Notes under the pieces: model-generated
Databases searched by the model: none
Told to the model about the DNA's origin: nothing
The model's input: only the letters and a program-made list of their open reading frames with translations
In this document: positions 19,104 through 28,840 of the stretch, one piece after another
Layout: the number at the start of each line of letters is the position of its first letter
Position numbering within the stretch: position 1 is the stretch's first letter
Origin: Arthrobacter sp. ES3-54
GTDB taxonomy: Bacteria > Actinomycetota > Actinomycetes > Actinomycetales > Micrococcaceae
Length of the DNA: 64,000 nt
Assembly (NCBI RefSeq): GCF_029504395.1
Contig: NZ_JAQFIF010000003.1
Coordinates: forward strand, 186,001 to 250,000
Reading direction: 5' to 3'
Translations under genes and position numbers: made by a program

Positions 19104-19394
19104 TCTGCGCGTCGCAGAGCTGGATGCGCGTCGCCAGGCCCGATGCGCGTCGCAGAGCTGGATGCGCGTCGTAGGGCTGAGTGCGCGACGCCAGGCCGAA
19201 TGTGGGTCGCCAGGGCTAACGCGGGTCGCAGGGCTGGATGCGGGTCGCCAGGGCTAACGCGGGTCGCAGATAGCCGGGCCTGATGCGCGTCGCCAGGCTG
19301 AAAGCGGGTCGCGGGGCTGGATGCGGTGGCCAAGCCGGATGCGGGTGGCCAGGCCTGATGCGCGTTGCCGGGCTGGATGCGGGTCGCAGGACCG
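19104..19394. repeat. Degenerate 19-bp tandem repeat array (about 15 units)
   Basis: About 15 consecutive units with consensus near GATGCGCGTCGCCAGGCTG, for example starting at 19123, 19142, 19161 and 19180. Units alternate between GATGCGCG/GATGCGGG beginnings and CGCCAGG/CGCAGGG middles; one unit (near 19256) carries a seven-base insertion and one near 19319 lacks a base. The array ends 20 bases before the stop of the GntR gene. It has no constant-length unique spacers, so it is a minisatellite-like tract and not a CRISPR. Confidence 0.85.
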
Positions 19395-19413
19395 GGCCCA
19401 GTCCGGCTGCAGC

Positions 19414-20106
19414 TCACTCGCCGTGGACGGCGGTCTGGCGTTCCTCTGACCGGTTCAAATACGCCAGCAGCAGCTCACCGGCGCGGTCCAGCTCCCCGGC
19501 TTCCAGGGCTTTGCAAATTTCCTCGTTGTCCGGCAGGTAGCCCCGGTAGAAGTGCGCGTCCACGGTGGCCTTGTGAAAGAACAGCCGCATCTCGGCCAGG
19601 ACCTGGGACATGATCGTGTCCAGCCGCCGGCTGCCTGCCAGGGCCACGATCGCGCCGTGGAAATGCTGGTTGGCGCTGCCCAGGCCCTCTTCGTCGTTGG
19701 CGGCGGCGGCGGCTTTGCCCTCCTCCACGGCCGCGCGGACCGCCGCCACCCGCTCCGGGCTGCCGCCGCCGCGGATCGCACTGACTTCAATGGCGCGGCG
19801 CACCGTGTAGACGTCGTGGATATCGCCAGCCTCCAGGCTGGCCACGAAGACGCCCCGGTTCGGGTGCCGGACCACCAGGCGCTCGGCCGCTAGTTCGGCG
19901 AAGGCCTCGCGGACCGTGTTGCGGGAAACGCCCAGGTCGTCGGCGATGGTCGATTCCGTGAGCCTGGCTCCTGGCAGGAGCAGGCCTTCCGCCAGTTGCA
20001 GGCGCAGTTCGGCTGCCACCCGGTCCGCCACGGACGGAACGGCCACGCGCAGCCGCGCCGCGGCTGCGCCCAAAGTGGAGCCGGCAGCAGCATCGGAAGT
20101 CGTCAT
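19414..20106 (-). CDS. GntR family (FadR/FCD) transcriptional regulator
   Basis: A 230-residue regulator. A winged helix-turn-helix spans about residues 22-90 (LTESTIADDLGVSRNTVREA is the recognition part), followed by an all-helical FCD ligand domain with the metal-ligand pattern D-x3-R-x-AIE (DVYTVRRAIE) and later His residues (NQHFHGAIVAL). The ATG at 20106 faces away from pxpA, 107 bases apart, so it most likely represses the pxpA-MHS-pxpBC-carboxylase operon and itself. FCD regulators commonly sense organic acids, which fits a lactam, oxoproline or glutamate signal. Confidence 0.9.
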   Translation of the reverse strand: MTTSDAAAGSTLGAAAARLRVAVPSVADRVAAELRLQLAEGLLLPGARLTESTIADDLGVSRNTVREAFAELAAERLVVRHPNRGVFVASLEAGDIHDVYTVRRAIEVSAIRGGGSPERVAAVRAAVEEGKAAAAANDEEGLGSANQHFHGAIVALAGSRRLDTIMSQVLAEMRLFFHKATVDAHFYRGYLPDNEEICKALEAGELDRAGELLLAYLNRSEERQTAVHGE

Positions 20107-20120
20107 GGAGCCGAATCTAC

Positions 20121-20161
20121 ACGATTGTCCAAAAATTGAATCGTCGGATTGTTGAACAATC
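20121..20161. promoter_or_regulatory. Candidate GntR operators in the divergent pxpA promoter
   Basis: Two dyads lie in the 107-base divergent gap. GATTGTTGAACAATC (20147-20161) is a perfect 15-base palindrome. ACGATT...AATCGT (20121-20144) is a second, spaced inverted repeat sharing the CGATTGT word. FCD-type GntR sites are usually short AT-centred palindromes such as these. Confidence 0.6.
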
Positions 20162-20213
20162 GGCCAAAGTGATGCATCCTTAGTAGGGGGCTATCATGAG
20201 ACGAGGATCACAA

Positions 20214-20972
20214 ATGGCAACCATTGACCTGAACAGCGACGTTGGCGAGTCTTTCGGACGCTGGACCCTGGGCGACGACACGGCGATGTTCCGCTCTGTC
20301 TCCAGTGCCAACGTGGCTTGCGGATTCCACGCGGGTGACCCCAGCGTCATCCGCCGGACCTGCCGCGAGGCGGTTGCGGCCGGCGTCGTGATCGGCGCTC
20401 ACGTCGGCTACCGCGATCTGGCCGGGTTCGGCCGCCGCTTCCTGGACATCGATCCCCTCGAACTGGCGGACGACGTCGTCTACCAGATCGGTGCGCTGCA
20501 GGCGCTGGCCGCCGTCGAGGGCGGCACGGTCAGGTACGTGAAGCCGCACGGCGGGCTCTACAACGCCATCGTCTCGCACACCGCCCAAGCGAAGGCCGTC
20601 GTCGACGCCGTGAAGTCCGTTGACCCGAACCTGCCGATCCTGGGCTTGCCGGGCTCGGAAGTGCTGCGCCTCGCCGAGGCCGCCGGCCTCCGCGCGGTCA
20701 CCGAAGCTTTTGCCGACCGCGCCTACAACCCGGACGGCACCCTGGTGTCACGTACGCTCCCCGGAGCCGTGCTGGAGGACCCCGCCCTCGTCACTGAGCA
20801 TGTCCTCCGAATGGCCACCGACTCCGCCGTCCGCACCATCGACGGCTCCATCCTGAAGATCCATGCAGAGAGCATCTGTGTCCACGGCGACTCCCCGGGA
20901 GCCGTCACCATGGCCGCCGCTGTCCGCGAAGCGCTCAACGCCGCGGGCATCACCACCGCCGCGTTCGTCTAA
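20214..20972 (+). CDS. pxpA: 5-oxoprolinase subunit A / LamB-YcsF family protein
   Basis: A 252-residue LamB/YcsF protein. Begins [17 protein letters not shown], then [30 protein letters not shown], and [11 protein letters not shown], all conserved family blocks holding the metal-binding Asp and His residues. PxpA with PxpB and PxpC forms ATP-dependent 5-oxoprolinase (pyroglutamate to glutamate) in bacteria. ATG 20214 is chosen because GAGG lies seven bases before it and the length then matches the 245-255 aa norm; ATG 20196 is an alternative. First gene of the operon. Confidence 0.92.
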   Translation: MATIDLNSDVGESFGRWTLGDDTAMFRSVSSANVACGFHAGDPSVIRRTCREAVAAGVVIGAHVGYRDLAGFGRRFLDIDPLELADDVVYQIGALQALAAVEGGTVRYVKPHGGLYNAIVSHTAQAKAVVDAVKSVDPNLPILGLPGSEVLRLAEAAGLRAVTEAFADRAYNPDGTLVSRTLPGAVLEDPALVTEHVLRMATDSAVRTIDGSILKIHAESICVHGDSPGAVTMAAAVREALNAAGITTAAFV

Positions 20973-21065
20973 GCAGACGTTTCACCTGCTTCATTCCCGG
21001 TCCGCCGGGATCACCCGTACCTTAATCCAAGCAACGGGCAGCACCCGCACACCTGGAGGAAAACC

Positions 21066-22406
21066 ATGACTGCAGCACCGCATCAGGCCACCCCGGCCGC
21101 CGGCAAGAGGAGGATCCCGCCAGGTGCCCTCAAGGCCTACGTCGCGAGCCTCACCGGCACTTCGCTGGAGTACTACGACTTCGCGATCTATTCCGTGGCC
21201 TCGGCCTTGGTGTTCCCCAAGGTCTTCTTCCCGGGCAACGACGAATACGTCGGGCTGCTGCTGTCCTTCTCGACCTTTGCGGTGGGCTACCTCGCCCGTC
21301 CCATCGGCGGCGTGATCTTCGGCCGGCTCGGCGACAAGATCGGCCGCAAGCACGTCCTCGTGACCACCCTGCTGCTGATCGGCATCGCAACGGTGGTGAT
21401 CGGCGCGCTCCCGGGCTACGCCACCATCGGTATAGCCGCTCCCATCATCCTCGTGTTGCTGCGCCTGGCGCAGGGCATCGGCGTCGGCGGCGAGTGGGGC
21501 GGTGCCGTCCTGCTCTCGAGCGAATTCGGCGACGCCAAGCGGCGCGGCTTCTGGTCTTCCGCCGCGCAGATCGGCCCGCCCGCCGGCAACCTGATGGCCA
21601 ACGGCGTCCTGGCCGTGCTCGCCGCGACCCTCAGCAACGAAGACTTCCTCTCCTGGGGCTGGCGTGTGGCCTTCCTCGCCTCGGCCGTGTTGGTGGGCTT
21701 CGGCCTGCTGATCCGGTTGAAGCTCGAGGAAACCCCCGTCTTCAAGGCCATCCAGGCCCACGGCGAACAGCCCAAGGCCCCCATCAAGGAGGTCTTCACC
21801 AAGGAGCCGCGCGCCCTCGTGTCCGCCGCCCTGTCCCGCATCAGCCCGGACGTGCTGTACTCCCTGCTCACCGTCTTCATGGCCGTCTACGCCACCAAGG
21901 AACTGGGCATGAGCACCAGCAACGTACTGACCGCCATCCTGATCGGCTCAGCCTTCCAGCTGGTCCTGATCCCCGCGGCGGGCGCCCTCACGGACCGCAT
22001 CAACCGCCGCCTCGTATACGGCATCGCCGCCGTCGGAACCGCCGTTTACATCCCGCTGTTCTTCGTCATGATCCAGGACAAGTCGGTCCTCACGCTGACC
22101 ATCGGCATCGTGATCGGGCTGGCCTTCCACGCCTTCATGTACGGCCCGCAGGCCGCTTACATCACCGAACAGTTCCCGGCCCGGCTGCGCTACGCCGGCA
22201 GCTCGCTGGCCTACACCCTGGCCGGCGTGGTCGGCGGCGCCATCGCGCCGTTGGTCTTCACCGCTCTCTTCGCCGCCAGCGGCAACTGGTTCCTGATCGC
22301 CGGCTACCTCGCGGTCGCCTCGATCGTGACGGTGATCGGGCTCGCCATCGGGCGCAACCCGCATACCGACGAAGAAGAGCGGCTCCTGCAGGAAGCCCGC
22401 GCCTGA
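21066..22406 (+). CDS. MHS-family MFS transporter in the pxp operon
   Basis: A 446-residue, 12-span metabolite:proton symporter. Family marks are LEYYDFAIYSVASALVFPKV in span 1, GRLGDKIGRKHVLV in loop 2-3, and GIGVGGEWGGAVLL in span 5. Starts seven bases after GGAGG (ACCTGGAGGAAAACC). It sits between pxpA and the pxpBC fusion, so it probably imports the lactam, pyroglutamate or precursor. Related in sequence style to the MHS protein at 14777-16144, but not a near-identical duplicate. Confidence 0.9.
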   Translation: MTAAPHQATPAAGKRRIPPGALKAYVASLTGTSLEYYDFAIYSVASALVFPKVFFPGNDEYVGLLLSFSTFAVGYLARPIGGVIFGRLGDKIGRKHVLVTTLLLIGIATVVIGALPGYATIGIAAPIILVLLRLAQGIGVGGEWGGAVLLSSEFGDAKRRGFWSSAAQIGPPAGNLMANGVLAVLAATLSNEDFLSWGWRVAFLASAVLVGFGLLIRLKLEETPVFKAIQAHGEQPKAPIKEVFTKEPRALVSAALSRISPDVLYSLLTVFMAVYATKELGMSTSNVLTAILIGSAFQLVLIPAAGALTDRINRRLVYGIAAVGTAVYIPLFFVMIQDKSVLTLTIGIVIGLAFHAFMYGPQAAYITEQFPARLRYAGSSLAYTLAGVVGGAIAPLVFTALFAASGNWFLIAGYLAVASIVTVIGLAIGRNPHTDEEERLLQEARA

Positions 22407-22479
22407 GTCCTTCGGATCCGGTTCAGCGGATCCTGTCCACCGGCACAATTTCACCGGCACACAATGAGTGAGGCACCTC

Positions 22480-24225
22480 GTGATTGAGACAGCAGGGGAA
22501 CCCCCGAAGGTAGAGAACGCAACAGTTCACAAGGTCCGCTCCGTGCGGGCCGTGGGAACGCGCGCGGTCCTGGCCGAGCTCTCCGGCACCCAGGACGTGC
22601 TTGCCTTGCAGGCACTGCTGCTGGAGAGGCCGCTGCCTGGCCAGCAGGACGTGCTGGCCGCGGCCGAGACCGTCCTGGTCAAGGCCGATTCCCCGGCCTC
22701 GGCCCGGCGCATCGCCGCACGGCTGCTTCAGCTCGACCTCACCGCACCCGTGCAGCTCGACGGCGGGCTGATTGTCATCGACACCGTGTACGACGGCGAA
22801 GACCTCGCCGAGGTCGGGCGGCTCACCGGCCTCGGCAAGGAGGGCGTGATCGCCGCCCATTCCGGCCAGGTCTGGACCGTGGCCTTCGCCGGCTTCGCGC
22901 CCGGCTTCGGGTACATGGTGGGGGAAAACCAGCAGCTGGAAGTGCCCCGGCGCAGCTCGCCGCGCACCGCCGTGCCCGCAGGTTCCGTGGCGCTGGCCGG
23001 CAACTATTCGGCCGTGTACCCGCGCCGTTCCCCGGGCGGCTGGCAGCTGATCGGGCACACCAGCGCCCGGATGTGGGACCTGGGCCGGGACCAGCCCGCC
23101 CTGGCGGCGCCCGGCCACCGGGTGCAGTTCCGGCAGGTCCGGGACGCAGTCACGCTCGGCACCGAGCCAGTCGCGGAGAAAGCCGCGGCGCCTGCGGCCG
23201 AGAACGCCGGCACCGCGCCGCAGCCGGCTGGCGGGGACGTCGCCCGCGGACTCCGGATCGTTTCGCCCGGGATACAGAGCCTGATCCAGGATCTGGGTCG
23301 GCATGGCCACTCCGGCCTGGGCGTCTCCGCCGCCGGCGCACTGGACCGGGCCTCCCTGCGCCGGGCCAACCGCCTTGTCGGCAACGCCCCCGGCGCAGCC
23401 GGCATTGAGACCGTCGCCATCGAGACCGTCGCCGGCGGGCTCAAGATCCAGGCCGTGGCGGACCAGGTCCTGGCGGTCACCGGCGCACCGTCGGCACTGA
23501 GTATCGAGTCGGCGCCGGACAGCGCCGGCGAAACGTGGCACCGCGCGGTGCTGATGGCCACCCCGTTCGCGCTGCTCGACGGCGAAACGCTCAGCCTTGG
23601 CGCCCCGCAGAGCGGCTTCCGCAGCTATCTCGCGGTCCGCGGCGGCGTGGATGCAGCCCTGGTGCTGGGCAGCCGCTCCACGGACACGATGTCCGGGATC
23701 GGCCCGGCGCCCCTGGCCGCCGGCGAGGTGCTGGCCGCCGGCGGGGAGGCCGAATCCGGCGTCGTCGGGGCTCCGGAACTGCAGCCGGACTACCCGGGCG
23801 CCGGGGTGACCGTCCTCGACGTCGTCCCCGGCCCCCGCGCCGACTGGTTCGATCAGGCGGCGCTGGACTCTTTCACCGCCCAGGACTGGTCCGTGCTGCC
23901 GCAGTCCAACCGGGTGGGCATGCGGCTTGACGGGACCCCGCTGCAGCGCAGCCGCCAGGGCGAACTGCCCAGCGAAGGCACCGTGGCGGGCGCCCTGCAG
24001 GTCCCGCCGGAGGGCCTGCCCGTGCTCTTCCTGGCCGACCATCCCATCACCGGGGGTTACCCGGTGATCGCCGTGGTGGTCGACTCCCAGCTGGACCTCG
24101 CCGCGCAGGTACCCATCGGCGGCAAGATCCGCTTCCGCTGGGCCGAATCCGCCGCGGCCGAGCCCGAAGCCACCGAACACCGCACCACCGAACACGCCAC
24201 CACCGAAGAAGAAGCGAGTAACTGA
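22480..24225 (+). CDS. pxpBC: Fused 5-oxoprolinase subunits B and C (KipI-KipA, AHS1-AHS2)
   Basis: About 581 residues fusing two normally separate subunits. The N-terminal PxpB/KipI (AHS1) domain covers about residues 15-210, with [32 protein letters not shown] and [13 protein letters not shown]. An Ala/Pro-rich linker follows (about 220-245). The PxpC/KipA (AHS2) domain then starts with [20 protein letters not shown] and ends in [14 protein letters not shown]. The GTG at 22480 has GTGAGG six bases upstream; a GTG at 22468 is the alternative. A fused AHS1-AHS2 pair is also the carboxyltransferase part of urea carboxylase. Stop overlaps the next start (TGATG). Confidence 0.9.
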   Translation: MIETAGEPPKVENATVHKVRSVRAVGTRAVLAELSGTQDVLALQALLLERPLPGQQDVLAAAETVLVKADSPASARRIAARLLQLDLTAPVQLDGGLIVIDTVYDGEDLAEVGRLTGLGKEGVIAAHSGQVWTVAFAGFAPGFGYMVGENQQLEVPRRSSPRTAVPAGSVALAGNYSAVYPRRSPGGWQLIGHTSARMWDLGRDQPALAAPGHRVQFRQVRDAVTLGTEPVAEKAAAPAAENAGTAPQPAGGDVARGLRIVSPGIQSLIQDLGRHGHSGLGVSAAGALDRASLRRANRLVGNAPGAAGIETVAIETVAGGLKIQAVADQVLAVTGAPSALSIESAPDSAGETWHRAVLMATPFALLDGETLSLGAPQSGFRSYLAVRGGVDAALVLGSRSTDTMSGIGPAPLAAGEVLAAGGEAESGVVGAPELQPDYPGAGVTVLDVVPGPRADWFDQAALDSFTAQDWSVLPQSNRVGMRLDGTPLQRSRQGELPSEGTVAGALQVPPEGLPVLFLADHPITGGYPVIAVVVDSQLDLAAQVPIGGKIRFRWAESAAAEPEATEHRTTEHATTEEEASN

Positions 24226-25994
24226 TGCGCAAGGTCCTGATCGCCAACCGTGGAGAAATCGCGGTCCGCATAGCCCGGGCCTGCGACGACGCGCAGCTGG
24301 CGTCCGTCGCTGTCTACGCCGACATCGACGCCGACGCCCTGCACGTCTCCGCCGCCGATGAAGCCTTCAGCCTGGACGGCAACTCGCCCGCGGACACCTA
24401 CCTGAACATCCCCAAACTCCTCGCCGCGGCGGCCGAGTCCGGAGCGGACGCCGTCCACCCCGGCTACGGCTTCCTCTCCGAGAACGCCGACTTTGCCCAG
24501 GCGGTCCTGGACGCCGGACTGACCTGGATCGGTCCGACGCCGGACGCGATCCGGCTGCTCGGCAACAAGATCACGGCCCGCGACGCGGCCGTGCGGGCCG
24601 GCGCACCCTTGGTGGCCGGCAGCGACGGTCCCGTCGACACTGCTGCCGAGGCCCGGGCCTTCGCCGAACAGCACGGCCTGCCGATCGCCATCAAGGCCGC
24701 ATTCGGCGGCGGCGGCCGCGGCATGAAGGTGGTCCGGGTCATTGACGAGGTGGAGGAAGCCTTCGACTCCGCCATCCGTGAAGCAGTGGCCGCCTTCGGC
24801 CGCGGCGAGTGCTTCGTGGAGCGCTACCTGGACCGTCCGCGCCACGTCGAAGCGCAGGTCCTGGCGGACGCGCACGGCAATGTCGTCGTCGTCGGAACCC
24901 GCGACTGCTCCCTGCAGCGCCGGCACCAGAAGCTCCTGGAGGAGGCACCAGCGCCGTTCCTCAGCGAAGAGCAGACCAAGCTGATTTACGACGCTGCCAA
25001 GGCCGTCTGCCGGGAAGCCGGCTACTCCGGCGCCGGCACGGTGGAATTCCTGGTCGCCGCGGACGGCACCGTGGCATTCCTCGAGGTCAACACCCGGCTC
25101 CAGGTGGAGCACCCCATCACCGAGGAAACCACGGGGATCGACCTCGTCCAGGAACAGTTCCGGATCGCCGCGGGGGAGCCGCTGAGCCTGTCCGAGGACC
25201 CTGCGCCGCGCGGACACGCCTTCGAATTCCGGCTCAACGCCGAGGACGTGGGCCGCGGCTTCCTACCCTCACCCGGGACCATCGGCGAGTTCGCCGGCCC
25301 CACTGGCCCGGGCATCCGCCTCGACACCGGCGTCCGCTCCGGGTCCTTCGTCGCCCCGCAGTTCGATTCCCTGCTCGCGAAGCTGATCGTGACCGGCGCG
25401 GACCGCCAGCAGGCCCTGCGCCGCGCCCGCCGGGCCCTCGCCGAAATGCGCATCACCGGGGTCGCCACCGTGCTGCCGTTCCACCGGGCCGTGCTGGAGT
25501 CCCCGGACTTCACGTCCGAGGACGGGCTGGGCATCCACACCCGCTGGATCGAAACCGACTTCGCGGACAGCGTCTCCATCTCCGCCGATCCCGATTACAG
25601 CACCACCGCGCCCGACGGCGAACGCCGCACCATCACCGTCGACGTGGACGGACGGCGCCTCGCCGTCGGCCTGCCGGCCGACTTGCTGGACGGCTGGGCA
25701 CGCTCGGGCGGTCCCTTGCCCGCCGGCGTGTCCCTGGACGGAGCGTCCGACGACGGCGCTGGCGGTGCTGCAGCCGGAGACCCGGGCGAGCTGCGCGCCG
25801 ACATGTCCGGGACCGTGGTGAAGTGGCTCGTCGAGCCCGGCGCCGAGGTCTCGGCCGGGGACCCGGTGGTGGTCCTTGAAGCTATGAAGATGGAAACCCA
25901 GATCTCCGCGCACCGGGACGGTACCGTCACTGACGTCCGCACCGAAGCCGGCGGAGTGGTTGCGGCCGGAGCGGTGCTGGCGCTGATCGGCTAG
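24225..25994 (+). CDS. Biotin carboxylase-biotin carboxyl carrier fusion
   Basis: A 589-residue protein with a complete biotin carboxylase half (residues 1-450: [61 protein letters not shown]) and a C-terminal biotinyl domain (about 515-589) with the acceptor Lys in EAMKMET (Lys 555). Such BC-BCCP fusions are the alpha chains of acyl-CoA carboxylases, but no CoA-type carboxyltransferase beta gene is next to it. Instead it is coupled to pxpBC (one-base overlap), whose domains match the carboxyltransferase of urea carboxylase. It may therefore carboxylate a lactam or amide nitrogen before PxpA acts. Confidence 0.88.
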   Translation: MRKVLIANRGEIAVRIARACDDAQLASVAVYADIDADALHVSAADEAFSLDGNSPADTYLNIPKLLAAAAESGADAVHPGYGFLSENADFAQAVLDAGLTWIGPTPDAIRLLGNKITARDAAVRAGAPLVAGSDGPVDTAAEARAFAEQHGLPIAIKAAFGGGGRGMKVVRVIDEVEEAFDSAIREAVAAFGRGECFVERYLDRPRHVEAQVLADAHGNVVVVGTRDCSLQRRHQKLLEEAPAPFLSEEQTKLIYDAAKAVCREAGYSGAGTVEFLVAADGTVAFLEVNTRLQVEHPITEETTGIDLVQEQFRIAAGEPLSLSEDPAPRGHAFEFRLNAEDVGRGFLPSPGTIGEFAGPTGPGIRLDTGVRSGSFVAPQFDSLLAKLIVTGADRQQALRRARRALAEMRITGVATVLPFHRAVLESPDFTSEDGLGIHTRWIETDFADSVSISADPDYSTTAPDGERRTITVDVDGRRLAVGLPADLLDGWARSGGPLPAGVSLDGASDDGAGGAAAGDPGELRADMSGTVVKWLVEPGAEVSAGDPVVVLEAMKMETQISAHRDGTVTDVRTEAGGVVAAGAVLALIG

Positions 25995-26037
25995 CAGCGG
26001 TCGGTCATGTGCCGGGCGCCGTTCCGGAGAGACCAAG

Positions 26038-26069
26038 AACGCCCGCCCGGGTATACCCGGGCGGGCGTT
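26038..26069. terminator. Bidirectional intrinsic terminator
   Basis: A perfect 32-base palindrome centred on GTATAC with 16-base GC-rich arms, followed by TTTC on the plus strand and preceded by a short A-rich run for the minus strand. It separates the carboxylase gene from the convergent glycerate kinase gene. Confidence 0.85.
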
Positions 26070-26092
26070 TCGGCGTGGCGCCGCACTGAAGA

Positions 26093-27253
26093 CTAGAGCA
26101 GGCTCGTGCCGATGTCCTTGCCGATCCGGCGGAGCAGCGCGGCGGATAGTTCGGGGTCTTTGGATGAGTCCTGGTCCGTGTACTCGGCCAAGGTATAGAC
26201 CCGGGCGAGGTCCATTTCGGCCCACCGTTCCCGGGGCAGGAGGGAGCGGCCGGCGACGGCGATGATCGGACGGGATCCGGACCGCCGGGCGACGGCGGCG
26301 GGCAGCTTCCCGGCCAGGGTTTGCTCGTCGAGGCTGCCTTCACCGGTAATGACGACGTCGCAGGTGTCCTTGCGGGCATTGAAGTCCAACAGGTCCAAGA
26401 AGTAGTCGGCGCCCGAGACCTGCTTTGCCCCAAGCAGCAGGCAGGCGTAGCCGATTCCGCCGGCGCTGCCGGCGCCTGGACGCCCAGCCAACCGGGCCGC
26501 ATCGGCGAATCCCGCCGCCGCCAGCTGGGCGACGAAATGTCCGAGGCCTCTGTCGAGGGCCGCGATCTTTTCCGGGCCGGCGCCCTTTTGGGGACCGAAG
26601 ACCGCCGGCGCGCCCTGGGCGCCGAGCAACGGGTTGTGGACATCACTGGCGACGACCAGCTCGGTGTCCGCCAGTTCGGCGAGGGCGGTCCGGTGGATGC
26701 TGTGGATGTGTGCCAGCGCACCGCCGCTGCCGTGGAGCTGGCGGCCGTCGGCGTCGCGGAAGCTGTACCCGAGGGCTGTGAGCATTCCCATCCCGCCGTC
26801 GGTGCTGGCGCTGCCGCCCAGGGCCAGCACGATCCTGGCCGGTTTCAGGCTGAGGGCGAACAGGACCGCTTCGCCGAAGCCGCGGCTGGAGGCACCCAGC
26901 GGATCAAGGATTCCGCCCGGCAGGAGTCCTAGGCCGCAGGTGTTGGCCACCTCGACGACGGCGGTGGCGCCGTCGAACGCGATGCTGGCCTGGACGGGCT
27001 GGCCGGTGGGTCCTGAGACGGTGTAGCTGTGCCGGGTGAAGCCGGAGGCGACGGCGGCGTCGACGCTGCCGTCGCCTCCGTCCGCCAAGGGAAGCAGTTC
27101 GCAGTGGATCGTCCAGGCCCTGCCGGTGACACCAGATGCGGAGCGGAGCCCTGCAGCCAGGGCATCGGCCACTTCGCCGGCTGTGAGGCTGCCTTTGAAC
27201 TTGTCGGGTGCGATCAGGGCCCGCACGCTTTTCGGGGCAGAGGCGGTGACCAT
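26093..27253 (-). CDS. Glycerate kinase
   Basis: A 386-residue GarK/GlxK-type glycerate kinase, phosphorylating D-glycerate (to 2-phosphoglycerate in the well-studied members). N-terminal LIAPDKFKGSLTAGEVADAL, then LALGGSASTDGGMGMLTALG (about residues 137-156), are the standard family blocks, with TGEGSLDEQTLAGKLP near residue 300. Length agrees with the 370-390 aa norm. Its ATG lies one base after the stop of the symporter gene, so they are coupled. It completes the tartrate to glycerate to glycolysis route with the dehydrogenase at 28841-29938. Confidence 0.92.
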   Translation of the reverse strand: MVTASAPKSVRALIAPDKFKGSLTAGEVADALAAGLRSASGVTGRAWTIHCELLPLADGGDGSVDAAVASGFTRHSYTVSGPTGQPVQASIAFDGATAVVEVANTCGLGLLPGGILDPLGASSRGFGEAVLFALSLKPARIVLALGGSASTDGGMGMLTALGYSFRDADGRQLHGSGGALAHIHSIHRTALAELADTELVVASDVHNPLLGAQGAPAVFGPQKGAGPEKIAALDRGLGHFVAQLAAAGFADAARLAGRPGAGSAGGIGYACLLLGAKQVSGADYFLDLLDFNARKDTCDVVITGEGSLDEQTLAGKLPAAVARRSGSRPIIAVAGRSLLPRERWAEMDLARVYTLAEYTDQDSSKDPELSAALLRRIGKDIGTSLL

Positions 27254-27254
27254 G

Positions 27255-28727
27255 TCAGATGGTTTTCGAGTAGGCAGGGTGGCGGTCCTCGCTGGACGCC
27301 AGGTCGACGGCGGCCGGTTCTGCGTGGGTGGCGTCGGTGGCCCCGGGTGTGTGGTGGTGCTCGGTCAGGTCGGCAGCGATGTCCGTGAACTCGTCGAGCG
27401 GTGTTGGATCCTCGCTGGGCAGCGGTTCCACCGCTTCGCCGTTGAAGACGCGGCGGACACGGTCCGCGTCCAGCGTCCGGTCCCACCAGGCGATGAACAG
27501 CGTGGCGACGGCGTTGCCGGTGAAGTTCACCAGGGCCCGGCATTCGGACATGAACTTGTCGATACCGAAGATGAGCATGATGCCGGCAGCCGGGATGGTT
27601 CCGATGGTGGCCAGGGTGGCGGTCAGGGCGATGAAGCCGCCGCCAGCGACGCCGGCCGCGCCCTTGGAGGTGAGCAGCATGACCGCGATCAGGCCCAACT
27701 GCTGGCCGATGGACAGCTCGGTGTTGGTGGCCTGGGCGATGTACACGGCAGCCAGCGACAGGTAGATGGCGGCGCCGTCGAGGTTGAAGCTGTACCCGGT
27801 GGGGACAACGAGCCCGACCGTTTCCTTCTTGACCCCGGCGTGCTCCAGCTTGCGCATCAGGCCCGGCAGCGCCGGTTCGGCGGTGGAGGTGCCCAGGATG
27901 AGCAGGTACTCCTCTCTGAGGTGGCGGATCATCTTGAAGATGTTCAGCTTCAGGAAGGCCATGACCGATCCGAGGACCACGACGACGAACAGGATCGAGG
28001 TGGCGTAGAAGAGGGCGATCAGCCCGCCCATGCTGGAGAGGGACGAGACACCGTACTTGCCGACGGCGAAGGCCATCGCGCCGAACGCACCCAGCGGGGC
28101 GGCCTTCATGATGAAGCCCAGGATCTTGAACATGACCCCGGTGAGGCGCTGGACCCCGTCCAGGACGGGCGCCCCGACTTTGCCCATGGCGTTCAGGGCG
28201 ATGCCGAAGATCACGGCGATGAAGATGATCTGGAGGATGTCGCCTTCCACGAAGGGAGCGGCGATGCTGGTGGGGATGATGTGGGTCAGGAACTGCCACC
28301 ACTCCTGGTGGGCGCCGGTTTCGATGAGCTTGGCCGCGGAGTCCGTGGTCTTGATGGTGCTGGCATCGGCGTTGACGCCCTCGCCGAGGCGGAAGATGTT
28401 GATGGCGACCAGGCCGAAGAGCAGGGCGAAGATCGTGCCGATCTGGAAGTACGTCAGGGCCTTCAGGCCGGTCATGCCGACCTTTTTCAGGTCCGCGACG
28501 CTGGCGATGCCGCCGACGATGGTCAGGAACACGATCGGACCGATCAGCATTCTCATGGCGTTGACGAAGGTGGTGCCGATCGGTTCCAGAGCGATGCCGG
28601 CCGCCGGCGCAAGCCAGCCCACGAGAATGCCGAGGACGATGCCGGTCAATACCCAGAAGTACAGCTGCCGGTACCAGCGTGTCTTGGGGGCCGGCGTTAC
28701 CGCGCCCGGGGTGGTGATGGGTCCCAT
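27255..28727 (-). CDS. Dicarboxylate:cation symporter, DctA/DAACS family
   Basis: A 490-residue sodium or proton symporter for C4-dicarboxylates. Family features: ISPIDPNTIF-like segment replaced here by GPIVFLTIVGGIASVADL, the hairpin motif LGTSTAEPALPGLM (SSS of DctA is STA here), PTGYSFNLDGAAIYLSLAAV, and FIALTATLATIGTIP with the substrate region. The C-terminus has about 60 extra hydrophilic residues rich in Glu, His and Pro. Start ATG 28727 follows GAGGTAGG. Placed between tartrate dehydrogenase and glycerate kinase, it most likely imports tartrate or a malate-like acid. Confidence 0.9.
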   Translation of the reverse strand: MGPITTPGAVTPAPKTRWYRQLYFWVLTGIVLGILVGWLAPAAGIALEPIGTTFVNAMRMLIGPIVFLTIVGGIASVADLKKVGMTGLKALTYFQIGTIFALLFGLVAINIFRLGEGVNADASTIKTTDSAAKLIETGAHQEWWQFLTHIIPTSIAAPFVEGDILQIIFIAVIFGIALNAMGKVGAPVLDGVQRLTGVMFKILGFIMKAAPLGAFGAMAFAVGKYGVSSLSSMGGLIALFYATSILFVVVVLGSVMAFLKLNIFKMIRHLREEYLLILGTSTAEPALPGLMRKLEHAGVKKETVGLVVPTGYSFNLDGAAIYLSLAAVYIAQATNTELSIGQQLGLIAVMLLTSKGAAGVAGGGFIALTATLATIGTIPAAGIMLIFGIDKFMSECRALVNFTGNAVATLFIAWWDRTLDADRVRRVFNGEAVEPLPSEDPTPLDEFTDIAADLTEHHHTPGATDATHAEPAAVDLASSEDRHPAYSKTI

Positions 28728-28788
28728 GATTCCTACCTCATTGTGGAATGTGAATGGCAGTGGTGCTTGAAGAATGAAGAGCTGCGTC

Positions 28789-28826
28789 GGGCGGGCGGCG
28801 GCGACGGTGCGCGGCGCCGCCCGCCC
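28789..28826 (-). terminator. Hairpin between dehydrogenase and symporter genes
   Basis: Twelve-base perfect GC arms (GGGCGGGCGGCG at 28789-28800; CGCCGCCCGCCC at 28815-28826) lie just after the dehydrogenase stop on the minus strand. There is no clear U-run, so partial termination or mRNA stabilisation is more likely than a full stop. Confidence 0.6.
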
Positions 28827-28840
28827 CGAACAGGGTCTGG

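Noticed and set aside
19104..19394. CRISPR array
   Set aside because: Units are directly contiguous and degenerate with no unique spacers of constant length, and no cas gene is in the window.
18797..19417. N-terminal extension of the ribose LacI protein by about 200 residues
   Set aside because: The extension runs through tandem operators and the 19-bp repeats and lacks any domain; GTG 18796 places the HTH normally.
22423..24195. A 590-codon minus-strand frame opposite the pxpBC fusion
   Set aside because: The plus strand encodes recognisable KipI and KipA domains with a coupled downstream gene; the minus frame is a shadow.
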